In this document: in pieces, positions 1 to 8,441 of the stretch | How positions within the stretch are numbered: position 1 is the first letter of the stretch | How the letters are laid out: each line of letters begins with the position of its first letter | The notes under the pieces: model-generated | What the model was told of the DNA's origin: nothing | Database searches by the model: none | Seen by the model: the letters and a program-made list of their open reading frames with translations, nothing else | DNA from: an uncultured Acetatifactor sp. | Lineage (GTDB): Bacteria > Bacillota > Clostridia > Lachnospirales > Lachnospiraceae | Length of the DNA stretch: 64,000 bases | Reading direction: 5' to 3' | Assembly (NCBI GenBank): GCA_910586485.1 | Contig: CAJUIA010000001.1 | Location: forward strand, 62,001 to 126,000 | Position numbers and translations under genes: made by a program

Positions 1-10
1 TTATGCACAC

Positions 11-106
11 GGGCACCCAGATGAAATATGTCAGCATGCGCTGACGGGTGCCCGGCGCGGCGAGCAGGGGAAAGTCTTCCCTACTCGATTGCACACGGGA
101 AACCCG
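11..106 (+). other. Structured leader upstream of aspS
   Basis: The 151 bases before aspS hold several inverted repeats. An 8-bp outer stem (11-18 with 46-53) encloses a 6-bp hairpin (30-35 with 40-45). A second hairpin spans about 61-87 (GGGAA with TTCCC plus a flanking CGAG/CTCG), and a third spans 96-106 (CGGG-AAA-CCCG). The 10-mer TGCACACGGG occurs twice, at 4-13 and 90-99. I see no T-box core motif, so this is not a recognisable aminoacyl-tRNA leader. It may be the 3' end of an upstream transcript or an unrecognised regulatory RNA. Confidence 0.35.
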
Positions 107-151
107 CAGTGAAGAGAGGCCCGTTTAAAAGGGCAGAATGGAGGAGTCATT

Positions 152-1903
152 ATGGAAATGAAAAACTGCTACAGGGACATTACGGTGAAGGAGATCGGAG
201 AAGAGCAGATCGGAGAGATTCTGCGGGTCGCAGGCTGGGTGGAAAATATAAGGGACCATGGCGGTGTTTCCTTCATTGACCTGCGGGATATGTATGGTGT
301 GCTTCAGGTAGTGATACGGAAGACGGAGCTGTTAAAGGGGCTTGTAAAAGAGACCTGTATCACGGTCAGAGGACCTGTGGAAAAGCGGGACGAGGACACG
401 TATAACCCTAAAATTCCTACGGGCACCATCGAGCTGGAGGCACAGGAGATCCAGGTGCTGGGGAAGGTGTATCAGCAGCTGCCCTTTGAGGTCATGACAT
501 CAAGGGAGACCAGGGAGGATATTCGTTTGAAATATCGCTATCTGGATCTGAGAAACGCAAAGGTGCGGGATAATATTTTGTTCCGTTCCCGTGTGATTGC
601 TTTTCTGAGGCAGAAGATGACGGAAATGGGCTTTGTGGAGATTCAGACTCCCATTCTCTGCGCGTCTTCCCCGGAGGGGGCAAGGGATTATATCGTTCCT
701 TCCAGGAAATATAAGGGGAAATTTTATGCACTGCCTCAGGCGCCGCAGCAGTATAAGCAGCTTTTGATGGCCTCCGGAATTGATAAATACTTTCAGATTG
801 CTCCCTGCTTCAGGGACGAGGATGCAAGAGCAGACCGTTCACCGGGGGAATTTTATCAACTGGATTTCGAGATGAGCTTTGCCACCCAGGAGGACGTGTT
901 CCGGGCAGGAGAAGAAGTGCTTTCCGCCGTTTTTGAAAAATTTGGGCCGGAGGGCGCTGCCGTGACGCCGGCGCCTTATCCGGTAATCAGCTATAAGCAG
1001 GCCATGCTGGAATTTGGATGTGATAAGCCGGATCTGCGCAATCCTCTGCGGATCATGGATCTGACGGACTTTTTTCAGAAATGTACGTTTAAGCCCTTTT
1101 TAAACAGGATCGTCCGGGCCATTAAGGTGCATGCGGAAATGAGTAAGGGCTTTCATGAAAAGCTGCTTTCCTTTGCCACGGGACTGGGAATGGGCGGCCT
1201 GGGTTATCTTGAGGTATCGGAGGATCTTTCCTTTAAGGGACCTATTGATAAATTTATTCCCGACGAATTAAAGGGAGAGCTTCGCAGCCTTGGAAAGCTG
1301 GAAGCAGGAGACACAATTTTCTTTATTGCGGATAAGGAGGAAAAAGCCTGCTACTATGCCGGAAGGCTCCGCAATGAGCTGGGTGAGAAGCTGGAGCTGA
1401 CAGAAAGGAACGCCTTCCGTTTTTGCTATGTCAACGATTTTCCCATGTACGAGACGGACCCGGAGACAAAGCAGCTTACGTTTACCCATAATCCCTTTTC
1501 CATGCCGCAGGGGGGGCTGGAGGCCCTGGAAACACAGGACCCGCTGGAGATTCTGGCGTATCAGTATGACATTGTGTGTAACGGGATCGAGCTTTCCTCA
1601 GGCGCAGTGCGCAACCATGATATTAAAATTATGGAAAAGGCCTTTGCTCTTGCCGGTTATACCAAGGAGGAACTGGAAGCAAGGTTCGGGGCCCTGTATC
1701 AGGCCTTTCAGTTTGGAGCGCCGCCTCATGCGGGAATGGCGCCGGGAGTGGAGCGGATGCTGATGCTGCTTCGGGGGGAAGAGAATATCCGGGAAGTCAC
1801 GGCCTTCCCCATGAGCGGCTCCGCTCAGGACCTCATGTGCAGCGCTCCCGGCGATGTAACGGAGCAGCAGCTGCGGGAGGTGCATATCCGGGTGCGCGAA
1901 TAA
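152..1903 (+). CDS. aspS: Aspartyl-tRNA synthetase, probably non-discriminating
   Basis: This enzyme charges tRNA-Asp with aspartate in the cytoplasm. At 583 aa it has the normal bacterial AspRS length. It shows an N-terminal OB fold, class II motif 2 (FRDEDARADRSPGEF) and motif 3 (GMAPGVERMLMLL). The loop after the OB-fold strand reads RDHGG, with His36. From family knowledge, His at this site is typical of non-discriminating AspRS that also mischarges tRNA-Asn, while Leu is typical of discriminating enzymes. gatCAB lies 3 kb downstream, which fits the transamidation route to Asn-tRNA. The CNGIELSSGAVRNHD segment resembles the alphaproteobacterial-style AspRS as I remember it. The ATG follows a GGAGG site at spacing 7. 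The gene family is certain; tRNA-Asn charging is inferred. Confidence 0.96.
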   Translation: MEMKNCYRDITVKEIGEEQIGEILRVAGWVENIRDHGGVSFIDLRDMYGVLQVVIRKTELLKGLVKETCITVRGPVEKRDEDTYNPKIPTGTIELEAQEIQVLGKVYQQLPFEVMTSRETREDIRLKYRYLDLRNAKVRDNILFRSRVIAFLRQKMTEMGFVEIQTPILCASSPEGARDYIVPSRKYKGKFYALPQAPQQYKQLLMASGIDKYFQIAPCFRDEDARADRSPGEFYQLDFEMSFATQEDVFRAGEEVLSAVFEKFGPEGAAVTPAPYPVISYKQAMLEFGCDKPDLRNPLRIMDLTDFFQKCTFKPFLNRIVRAIKVHAEMSKGFHEKLLSFATGLGMGGLGYLEVSEDLSFKGPIDKFIPDELKGELRSLGKLEAGDTIFFIADKEEKACYYAGRLRNELGEKLELTERNAFRFCYVNDFPMYETDPETKQLTFTHNPFSMPQGGLEALETQDPLEILAYQYDIVCNGIELSSGAVRNHDIKIMEKAFALAGYTKEELEARFGALYQAFQFGAPPHAGMAPGVERMLMLLRGEENIREVTAFPMSGSAQDLMCSAPGDVTEQQLREVHIRVRE

Positions 1904-1923
1904 AAGCGGCTGCTTAATTGGCC

Positions 1924-1953
1924 TTGTCATAAGCGGAACAATCATGATAAAAT
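1924..1953 (+). promoter_or_regulatory. Candidate sigma-A promoter for the MBOAT/SGNH pair
   Basis: TTGTCA at 1924-1929 and TAAAAT at 1948-1953 are separated by 18 bases, in the 123-bp gap between aspS and the MBOAT gene. The alternative -10 GATAAA at 1946-1951 would give a 16-base spacer. It would drive the two-gene acylation operon. Predicted by eye only. Confidence 0.4.
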
Positions 1954-2026
1954 GGTAAAAAACCTTATTCAAGACATAATAGGTACAGAAGAAAAGCGGT
2001 AAAGCGCTTAGTCAGGAGAGCGGCGG

Positions 2027-3511
2027 ATGTTATTTAATTCGATAGATTTTTTGGTTTTTTTTCCGGTGGTCACGTTAATTTATTTTGTTGTTCCTAAAAA
2101 GGCCCGCTATATTTGGCTGCTGGCGGCCAGCTATTATTTTTACATGTGCTGGAATGTAAAATATGCGCTTTTACTGCTGACCTCTACGGCCGTTACCTGG
2201 CTTTGCGGCTTCTGGGTCCATTCCGCGAAAAAACCGGCGTTGAAGAAGCTGGCGCTGGCGGTGTGTTTATGTGTAAATTTGGGGATCCTTTTTTTCTTCA
2301 AATATTTTGATTTCTTTTTGATAAACTGTAATCGGGTTTTATCGGCGCTGAATCTGCAGCTTTTGGAAAAAAGCTTTGACGTGCTGCTGCCTGTGGGCAT
2401 TTCCTTTTACACCTTTCAGGCCCTTGGCTATACCATTGATGTATACCGGGGCAAGGTGGAGCCGGAAAAGAATATTCTGCGGTATGCACTGTTTGTTTCC
2501 TTTTTCCCTCAGCTGGTGGCAGGTCCCATTGAGCGGTCAGAGAGCCTGCTGGGACAGATGCGCGGCCTGGAGAAGAAAAAGCTGTGGAATTACAGGAATG
2601 TTACCAGCGGGCTTATGCTGATGGTGTGGGGCATGTTTGTAAAGATGGTAATAGCCGACCGCGCGGCGATTTTGGTGGATGCTGTCTTTGGAAGCTATTA
2701 TCTGCACGGAACGGTAGCTCTTGCAGCGGGAGCAGTGGGATTTGCCATACAGATTTACTGCGATTTTATGGGTTACTCAACCATTGCCGTGGGCGCCGCC
2801 AGGGTGATGGGCTTTCAACTGATGGAGAATTTTGAGACGCCTTATTTTGCAGGGTCTGTCAGTGAATTCTGGAAGCGGTGGCATATTTCCTTAAGCACCT
2901 GGTTTCGGGACTATGTTTATATTCCGCTGGGGGGAAACCGCTGCTCCAGGCCGAAAAAATATCTTAACCTGATGACCACCATGGCAGTCAGCGGCCTGTG
3001 GCATGGGGCAAACTGGAATTATGTGGTATGGGGGCTGTTGCACGGTATCTATCAGGTGATCGGGGATGTGACGGCCGGGTGGCGCGCAAAGCTGACAGAT
3101 CGGCTGCATACCAAAAAGGAAAGCATCAGCTTTCGGCTGGCCCAGATCGTGTCTACCTTTGTTTTGACGGATATTGCATGGATTTTTTTCCGCTCGGAAT
3201 CCCTGTCTCATGCCCTTCGATACTGCAAGCGCCTGTTTGTAAAATGGGATCCCTGGAATCTGTTTAACGGCACGGTTTATACGCTGGGCCTGGACCGTCC
3301 GGAGTTTAATATACTGATCGTTTCTTTGTTGGTGCTTTTCCTGGTGGATTTGATACGATACAAAAAGAAGCAGAATATTGCAGGATTTCTTCAGGAGCAG
3401 TGCATATGGTTCAGATGGGGCGTGATGATTGCCCTGATTACGGCCACTCTGGTTTTTGGCATTTACGGCATCGAGTTTGAGTCGGCGAGGTTTATATACT
3501 TTCAATTTTAG
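2027..3511 (+). CDS. MBOAT family O-acyltransferase (AlgI/DltB-like)
   Basis: A 494-aa polytopic membrane protein of the membrane-bound O-acyltransferase family. These proteins move an acyl group, usually acetyl, across the membrane for transfer to a surface polymer. The N terminus is hydrophobic and about ten membrane segments can be followed. The family signatures are the SFFPQLVAGPIER stretch, the WKRWHISLSTWFRDYVYIPLGG block with His286, and SGLWHGANW with the expected catalytic His326. It lies 11 bp upstream of an SGNH-type gene, the same pairing as AlgI with AlgJ or AlgX. The polymer acylated cannot be read from the sequence. The start ATG follows a CAGGAGAGCGG site. Confidence 0.93.
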   Translation: MLFNSIDFLVFFPVVTLIYFVVPKKARYIWLLAASYYFYMCWNVKYALLLLTSTAVTWLCGFWVHSAKKPALKKLALAVCLCVNLGILFFFKYFDFFLINCNRVLSALNLQLLEKSFDVLLPVGISFYTFQALGYTIDVYRGKVEPEKNILRYALFVSFFPQLVAGPIERSESLLGQMRGLEKKKLWNYRNVTSGLMLMVWGMFVKMVIADRAAILVDAVFGSYYLHGTVALAAGAVGFAIQIYCDFMGYSTIAVGAARVMGFQLMENFETPYFAGSVSEFWKRWHISLSTWFRDYVYIPLGGNRCSRPKKYLNLMTTMAVSGLWHGANWNYVVWGLLHGIYQVIGDVTAGWRAKLTDRLHTKKESISFRLAQIVSTFVLTDIAWIFFRSESLSHALRYCKRLFVKWDPWNLFNGTVYTLGLDRPEFNILIVSLLVLFLVDLIRYKKKQNIAGFLQEQCIWFRWGVMIALITATLVFGIYGIEFESARFIYFQF

Positions 3512-3522
3512 AGGATATACGG

Positions 3523-5013
3523 ATGGAAAACAGATTGGAGAAGAAAACGATCATAAAAAGGTGTGCCGGCGTCATTGGGTTTTGCCTGATACTGCTGCTG
3601 GTGCTGGGGCGGGTATATAAGATATTGTCCTGGAAGGACAGTGCAGGAGGATATTTTACGCCGGTAGAGACCTTTTACGGACTGGATGAGGATATGGTGG
3701 ATGTTCTTTTTCTGGGAAGCAGCCATTGTTATTGTTCGATTATCAGCTCAAGGCTGTGGGATGATTATGGCATTGCGGGGTACAGCCTTTCCATTTCGGG
3801 TCAGGATTTTGCTTCGTCCTACTACTGGCTGAAGGAGGCGCTGAAGACTCAAAAACCTAAAGTGGTCTGTCTGGAAATGTATTATGCAGGCTTCCACGGC
3901 TACCTGATAGAGGGTAATCTGTATAGAAATATACTTCCGTATCATATATCCTCGAATTATGTGCAGATGGTAAGGGATATGACGGATAAAGAGTCAGGAA
4001 GCCTGCAGACGGAAGTCGGAATCGTAGACGAAGGGGACAGAAGCAGCTTTCTGGCAAAGTGGCCCGTCATACACACTCGTTACCGGGAATTACAGCGTCA
4101 GGATTTCACGGGGCCGGATATATTGTATATGGGCTTCAGCGCATTAATTGACGGTATGCACCAAAGCCCGATTACCTGGACCACAGACGGAAGCGAGCCT
4201 TATGAGGGGGATGAAATTCTGGAAATAGAAGAAGAAAAATGGCTGCGAAAAATAATCGAGCTGACGAAAGCAAACGATATTGAGCTTTGCCTGTTTCTGG
4301 CTCCCATGACTGTATCAAGGGAGGATCAGATGCGTATGAACTACGTGGGAGCACTTGCGGAGGAGGAAGGCATTCCTTTTCTGAATTTTGTGGATCTTCG
4401 GGAGGAAGTGAAAATTGATCCGCAACAGGATTTCCTGGACGGAGGACATGTGAATTACAGGGGCGGGGCGAAGGTAACGGACGCAATCGGCAGATTTCTT
4501 GTGCAGAATTACACAATGGAGGACCACCGGGGAGATAAAAAATATGAGCTGTGGGAGCAAAATTCTGCGTTCAGGGAGCATGAGTTTAATGCGTTTAAGC
4601 TGCAGGAAAGTGTGGATCTGCAGTATATTTTGGACTGTGCCGCATATGCTTCGGATTATACGGTCATCCTGTCTACAGAGGGCGATTATTTCAGAGAGAC
4701 GGATTATCTCGCGGACCGGCTGATGCCGCTGGGGATCGGAGAGGAATTTGAGAACGGCGGAGGGATCTGGATCATTGAGGACGGTCAGGTTACCTGGAAG
4801 ACCAATGCGGAAACAGGCGACTGGTATCTGGAGCCGGGCGGGGCAGATATTGTGCTGCTCAGATCGGAGGGCACGAGCAGGATATTTGTAAACCAGCAGG
4901 ATTGCACGAAGGTGCCGGACGGGATTCACATTGTAATTTATGATAAGCTGTTGAAAAACGTGGTGTATGCCGCAGGCTTTGCCGCAGGAGACGGTTACAC
5001 CTGTGTGAAATAA
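3523..5013 (+). CDS. SGNH-like membrane-anchored acyl-transfer partner
   Basis: A 496-aa protein with one N-terminal membrane anchor (about residues 14-34) and an extracytoplasmic SGNH-hydrolase-like domain. The nucleophile region is VLFLGSSHCY (Ser66/Ser67, His68). The C-terminal catalytic pair appears as DGGHVN (Asp306, His309). AlgJ-like partners of MBOAT proteins use this fold to transfer the exported acetyl group to a polysaccharide, and gene order supports the same role here. The last 150 residues, beyond the SGNH core, are unlike anything I recognise. The GSSH form with Ser-Ser-His is usual in AlgJ/DltD-like members. The start ATG is preceded by AGAGGATATACGG. Confidence 0.82.
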   Translation: MENRLEKKTIIKRCAGVIGFCLILLLVLGRVYKILSWKDSAGGYFTPVETFYGLDEDMVDVLFLGSSHCYCSIISSRLWDDYGIAGYSLSISGQDFASSYYWLKEALKTQKPKVVCLEMYYAGFHGYLIEGNLYRNILPYHISSNYVQMVRDMTDKESGSLQTEVGIVDEGDRSSFLAKWPVIHTRYRELQRQDFTGPDILYMGFSALIDGMHQSPITWTTDGSEPYEGDEILEIEEEKWLRKIIELTKANDIELCLFLAPMTVSREDQMRMNYVGALAEEEGIPFLNFVDLREEVKIDPQQDFLDGGHVNYRGGAKVTDAIGRFLVQNYTMEDHRGDKKYELWEQNSAFREHEFNAFKLQESVDLQYILDCAAYASDYTVILSTEGDYFRETDYLADRLMPLGIGEEFENGGGIWIIEDGQVTWKTNAETGDWYLEPGGADIVLLRSEGTSRIFVNQQDCTKVPDGIHIVIYDKLLKNVVYAAGFAAGDGYTCVK

Positions 5014-5050
5014 ATATACGAAATAAATTAAGCAAAGGAAGGATGCTGTC

Positions 5051-5344
5051 ATGGCGAATGATATTTCAAACGAGACCATTGATTATGTGGCCATTCTTGC
5101 CAGACTGGAGCTGACCGGCCAGGAGCGGGAGGAAGCCAGGCAGGACATGAGCAGGATGCTGGATTATATTGACAAGCTGAACGAACTGGATACGTCAGGG
5201 GTGGAGCCCATGTCCCATGCTTTTCCGCTGCAGAATGTATTCAGAGAGGACGAGGTTACGGAAGGAGACGGAAGCGTGGAAACGCTGCAGAATGCTCCGG
5301 AGGCCAGGGAGGACATGTTTGTGGTACCAAGGACGTTCGATTAA
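5051..5344 (+). CDS. gatC: Asp-tRNA(Asn)/Glu-tRNA(Gln) amidotransferase subunit C
   Basis: A 97-aa subunit of the GatCAB amidotransferase, which converts misacylated Asp-tRNA-Asn (or Glu-tRNA-Gln) to the amide form. GatC wraps around the GatA-GatB interface. The sequence matches the family in length and in hallmark segments: an N-terminal helix with YVAILARLEL, a helix ending DYIDKLNELDTSGVEPM, and the C-terminal FREDEVTEG and FVVPRTFD strands. It is first of a gatC-gatA-gatB operon. Its last codons and stop lie inside the first unit of a 21-bp tandem repeat. The RBS is AAGGAAGG. Confidence 0.96.
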   Translation: MANDISNETIDYVAILARLELTGQEREEARQDMSRMLDYIDKLNELDTSGVEPMSHAFPLQNVFREDEVTEGDGSVETLQNAPEAREDMFVVPRTFD

Positions 5345-5416
5345 CGTCCTCGAACGTTTGATTAATGTTCTCGGACGTTCGATTAACGTCCTCGAACGTT
5401 CGACTAACGTTCTTAC
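5333..5416 (+). repeat. Four tandem 21-bp repeats across the gatC stop and gatA leader
   Basis: Four head-to-tail units of exactly 21 bp lie at 5333-5353, 5354-5374, 5375-5395 and 5396-5416, each beginning ACGTT(C/T)GA. The first unit overlaps the final residues and stop codon of gatC; the last ends 3 bases before the gatA Shine-Dalgarno sequence. Units 1 and 3 are identical, while 2 and 4 differ at a few positions. Because 21 is a multiple of 3, copy number changes keep frame. Each unit also contains an AACGTT/ACGTT-type inverted motif. Confidence 0.95.
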
Positions 5417-5429
5417 ATGGAGGAGGCAT

Positions 5430-6977
5430 ATGGAAAAAATAGAACTTTTAGGATTGAGCGCCGTGGAGCTTGGGGCTGCCATCCGCTCCGGCAGGACAAC
5501 GGCAGTGGCGGCGACGGAGGCTGTACTGGAGCAGATTGAAAGCCGGGATAAGAGCTATCATTGTTATGTGACGGTGGACGGTGAGAACGCCGTGAAAAAA
5601 GCCGGAGAGATACAGAAAAGAATAGAAGCGGGAGAACTGACGGGCCCCCTGGCCGGCGTGCCGGCGGCCCTCAAGGACAATCTATGCACAAAGGGCCTGC
5701 GGACTACCTGCTCTTCCAGAATGCTGGAAAGCTTTGTACCTGCTTTTTCGGCGCAGGCGGTGCTGAATCTGGAGAAGGCAGGAGTGGTGGTGCTTGGAAA
5801 AACCAATATGGACGAATTTGCCATGGGCTCCACCACGGAAACCTCCTATTTCGGCGTTACCAAAAACCCCAGGAATCCGGAGCATGTGCCGGGGGGATCT
5901 TCCGGCGGCTCTGCGGCGGCTGTGGCGGCGCAGGAGTGCTTTTTTGCTGTTGGCTCCGATACGGGCGGCTCCATCCGTCAGCCTGCTTCCTACTGCGGGG
6001 TGGTGGGGATGAAGCCTACCTACGGAACGGTGTCCCGGTACGGCCTGATTGCCTATGGCTCATCGCTGGATCAGATCGGCCCGCTGACAAAGAACGTGGA
6101 GGACTGCGCTGCGGTTTTAGAGGTGCTTGCATCTTATGACAAAAAGGATTCCACCTCTCTTAAGCGCGAGGATACGGATTTTACGGCGGCTCTGACCGAG
6201 GATGTCAGAGGAATGCGTATTGGTATTCCCCAGGACTATTTTAAGGAAGGACTGGACGGGGAAGTCAAGGCAGCAGTGCTGGAGGCTGCGGGGGTGCTTG
6301 AGAGTAAGGGCGCCATAGTGGAAGAATTTGATTTGAGTCTGGTGGACTATGCGATCCCTGCCTATTATACCATTGCTTCCGCTGAAGCCAGCTCCAATCT
6401 GGAGCGCTTTGACGGCATAAAATACGGCTTCCGCGCAGGCGGGGAGGCGGGGCTTAACGGAATGTACCGAAAAACCCGTTCTCAGGGCTTCGGGCCGGAG
6501 GTAAAGCGCCGCATTATGCTGGGCAGCTTTGTCTTAAGCTCCGGTTACTATGATGCTTATTATCTGAAGGCCCTGCGGGTTAAGGCAATGATCAAGGAGG
6601 CCTTTGACAGAGCTTTTGCAAAATATGACTGTATTCTGGGGCCGGTGGCGCCCACCACGGCGCCCAGGCTGGGGGCAAGTCTTTCGGATCCCCTGAAAAT
6701 GTATTTAGGCGATATTTATACGATTTCAGTAAATCTGGCGGGACTGCCGGGGATCAGCATACCCTGCGGAGCGGACAGCCGGGGGCTGCCCATTGGCGTG
6801 CAGCTGATCGGAAACTGTTATCAGGAGAAAAAGCTGTTTAAAATCGCGCATACCTACGAACAAAGTGTGAAGGGAATGAAGATTCTTAAGTCTGCAAAAA
6901 ACGCAGACAAAGAAAACCTAAGTCATTCCTCGAAGAACGCAAGAACAGCGTTCTTCCTGGAAGGAGGGGAATTATGA
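5430..6977 (+). CDS. gatA: Asp-tRNA(Asn)/Glu-tRNA(Gln) amidotransferase subunit A
   Basis: The amidase subunit, which releases ammonia from glutamine or asparagine for tRNA-dependent amidation. At 515 aa it is slightly longer than the usual 485-490. The Ser-cisSer-Lys triad is visible: Lys82 in PAALKDN, cis-Ser157 in the GGSSGGSAAA glycine-rich block, and the nucleophile near Ser181 in DTGGSIRQ. The frame is open far upstream through the 21-bp repeats, but ATG 5430, right after GGAGGAGG, gives the normal GatA N terminus. The extra length is a Lys/Asn/Ser-rich C-terminal tail (about residues 480-515) that contains a hairpin in its DNA. The stop overlaps the gatB start as ATGA. Confidence 0.97.
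   Translation: MEKIELLGLSAVELGAAIRSGRTTAVAATEAVLEQIESRDKSYHCYVTVDGENAVKKAGEIQKRIEAGELTGPLAGVPAALKDNLCTKGLRTTCSSRMLESFVPAFSAQAVLNLEKAGVVVLGKTNMDEFAMGSTTETSYFGVTKNPRNPEHVPGGSSGGSAAAVAAQECFFAVGSDTGGSIRQPASYCGVVGMKPTYGTVSRYGLIAYGSSLDQIGPLTKNVEDCAAVLEVLASYDKKDSTSLKREDTDFTAALTEDVRGMRIGIPQDYFKEGLDGEVKAAVLEAAGVLESKGAIVEEFDLSLVDYAIPAYYTIASAEASSNLERFDGIKYGFRAGGEAGLNGMYRKTRSQGFGPEVKRRIMLGSFVLSSGYYDAYYLKALRVKAMIKEAFDRAFAKYDCILGPVAPTTAPRLGASLSDPLKMYLGDIYTISVNLAGLPGISIPCGADSRGLPIGVQLIGNCYQEKKLFKIAHTYEQSVKGMKILKSAKNADKENLSHSSKNARTAFFLEGGEL
6932..6956 (+). other. Perfect 9-bp hairpin in the gatA tail, just before gatB
   Basis: GAAGAACGC (6932-6940) and GCGTTCTTC (6948-6956) form a perfect stem with a 7-base loop, inside the last codons of gatA and immediately before the AAGGAGGGG ribosome-binding site of gatB. 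There is no T tract, so it is not a simple terminator. It may be an mRNA processing or stability element, or may tune gatB translation. Confidence 0.6.
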
Positions 6978-8401
6978 AACAGTACGAAACGGTCATCGGG
7001 CTGGAAGTCCATGTTGAGCTTGCCACAAAAACAAAAATATTCTGCGGCTGTTCCACCGCCTTCGGCGGCAGGCCCAATTCCCATACCTGTCCGGTGTGTA
7101 CGGGAATGCCGGGGGCGCTTCCCGTACTGAACAGGAAGGTGCTGGAATATGCGGTGGCGGTTGGGCTGGCGGCAAACTGCCAGATTACCCGTTATTGCAA
7201 ATTTGACAGAAAGAATTATTTTTATCCGGATAATCCGCAGAATTATCAGATTTCCCAGCTTTATCTGCCTGTCTGCCGGGACGGATTTGTGGAGATCGAG
7301 ACGGAGAACGGCAGTAAGCGGATCGGTATCCATGAGATTCACATGGAAGAGGATGCAGGAAAACTGATTCATGATGAGTGGGAGGATTGTACGCTGGTTG
7401 ATTATAATCGTTCCGGCGTTCCCTTGATCGAGATTGTGTCCGAGCCCGATATGCGGGGGGCGGATGAGGTCATTGCCTATCTGGAAAAGCTGCGCCTGAT
7501 CATCCGGTATCTGGGAGCCAGCGACTGTAAGCTTCAGGAAGGCTCCATGCGCGCGGATGTGAATTTGTCCGTGCGGGAGGCGGGGGCAAAAGAATTCGGC
7601 ACCAGAACGGAAATGAAGAATCTAAGCTCCTTCCGCTCCATTGCCAGGGCCATCGAGGCGGAGAGAAGCCGTCAGATTGACCTGCTTGAATCCGGCGGTA
7701 CGGTGATTCAGGAGACCCGCCGCTTTGATGAAGAGAAGGGGACCTCTTATGCCATGCGTTCCAAGGAGGATGCCCAGGATTACCGCTATTTCCCTGATCC
7801 GGATCTGGTGCCGATCAGCATCAGTGAGGAATTTCTGGCAGAGATAAAAGGCCGTCAGCCGGAGCTGCGAACGGAGAAAATGAAGCGCTATAAGGCAGAG
7901 TATGATCTTCCTGATTATGACATAGAGATCATTACGGGCTCCAAGCATATGGCGGATATTTTTGAAGAGACCGTGAGGTTTGGCGCACAGCCCAAGAAGG
8001 TTTCCAACTGGCTGATGGGAGAAACCTTAAGACTGTTAAGGGAGCAGGAGGCAGATCCGGAGGACATTTGCTTTTCTCCGGAAAATCTGGCAAAGCTCAT
8101 TGCCCTGACAGAGGCGAAGACCGTGAATTCTACCGTGGCCAAGGAAATCTTTGAGGTCATGTTCAGAGAGAATGTGGATCCTGAAAGGTATGTGGAGGAA
8201 AAGGGTCTGCGGACGGTCAGTGACGAGGGCGCTCTTCGCAGGACGGTGGAAGAAGTCATTCAGGCGAACCCTAAGTCCGTGGAAGATTACCGGGGCGGCA
8301 AAGAAAAAGCCCTCGGTTTTCTGGTGGGACAGACCATGAAGGCAATGAAGGGGAAAGCGGACCCTGCCGGTATTACCGGGTTGCTGAAGGAATTATTATA
8401 A
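6974..8401 (+). CDS. gatB: Asp-tRNA(Asn)/Glu-tRNA(Gln) amidotransferase subunit B
   Basis: The tRNA-binding kinase subunit of GatCAB. It phosphorylates the misacylated Asp or Glu side chain with ATP before amidation. At 475 aa it is full length. It begins YETVIGLEVHVEL, continues with TKIFCGCSTAFG (zinc-site cysteines) and CPVCTGMPGALPVLN, and includes the HMEEDAGKL segment and a C-terminal YqeY-like helical tail ending GLLKELL. It is translationally coupled to gatA (ATGA overlap) behind AAGGAGGGG. It is the last gene of the operon and is convergent with the next gene. Confidence 0.97.
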   Translation: MKQYETVIGLEVHVELATKTKIFCGCSTAFGGRPNSHTCPVCTGMPGALPVLNRKVLEYAVAVGLAANCQITRYCKFDRKNYFYPDNPQNYQISQLYLPVCRDGFVEIETENGSKRIGIHEIHMEEDAGKLIHDEWEDCTLVDYNRSGVPLIEIVSEPDMRGADEVIAYLEKLRLIIRYLGASDCKLQEGSMRADVNLSVREAGAKEFGTRTEMKNLSSFRSIARAIEAERSRQIDLLESGGTVIQETRRFDEEKGTSYAMRSKEDAQDYRYFPDPDLVPISISEEFLAEIKGRQPELRTEKMKRYKAEYDLPDYDIEIITGSKHMADIFEETVRFGAQPKKVSNWLMGETLRLLREQEADPEDICFSPENLAKLIALTEAKTVNSTVAKEIFEVMFRENVDPERYVEEKGLRTVSDEGALRRTVEEVIQANPKSVEDYRGGKEKALGFLVGQTMKAMKGKADPAGITGLLKELL

Positions 8402-8430
8402 TTCCTGTTGGCATGAGACAGGGAGGAATT
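8400..8430. terminator. Weak bidirectional hairpin between convergent genes
   Basis: AATTCCT (8400-8406) pairs with AGGAATT (8424-8430); the alternative inner stem is CCTGT (8404-8408) with ACAGG (8418-8422). It lies in the 40-bp gap between gatB and the opposing 8442-9182 gene. The T tract is short, so termination is only likely. Confidence 0.35.
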
Positions 8431-8441
8431 TCTGCCGCCGG

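Noticed and set aside
5217..5429. 71-codon N-terminal extension of gatA through the 21-bp repeats
   Set aside because: The frame is open only because the repeat has no stop. ATG 5430 has a strong GGAGGAGG site and gives the normal GatA start.
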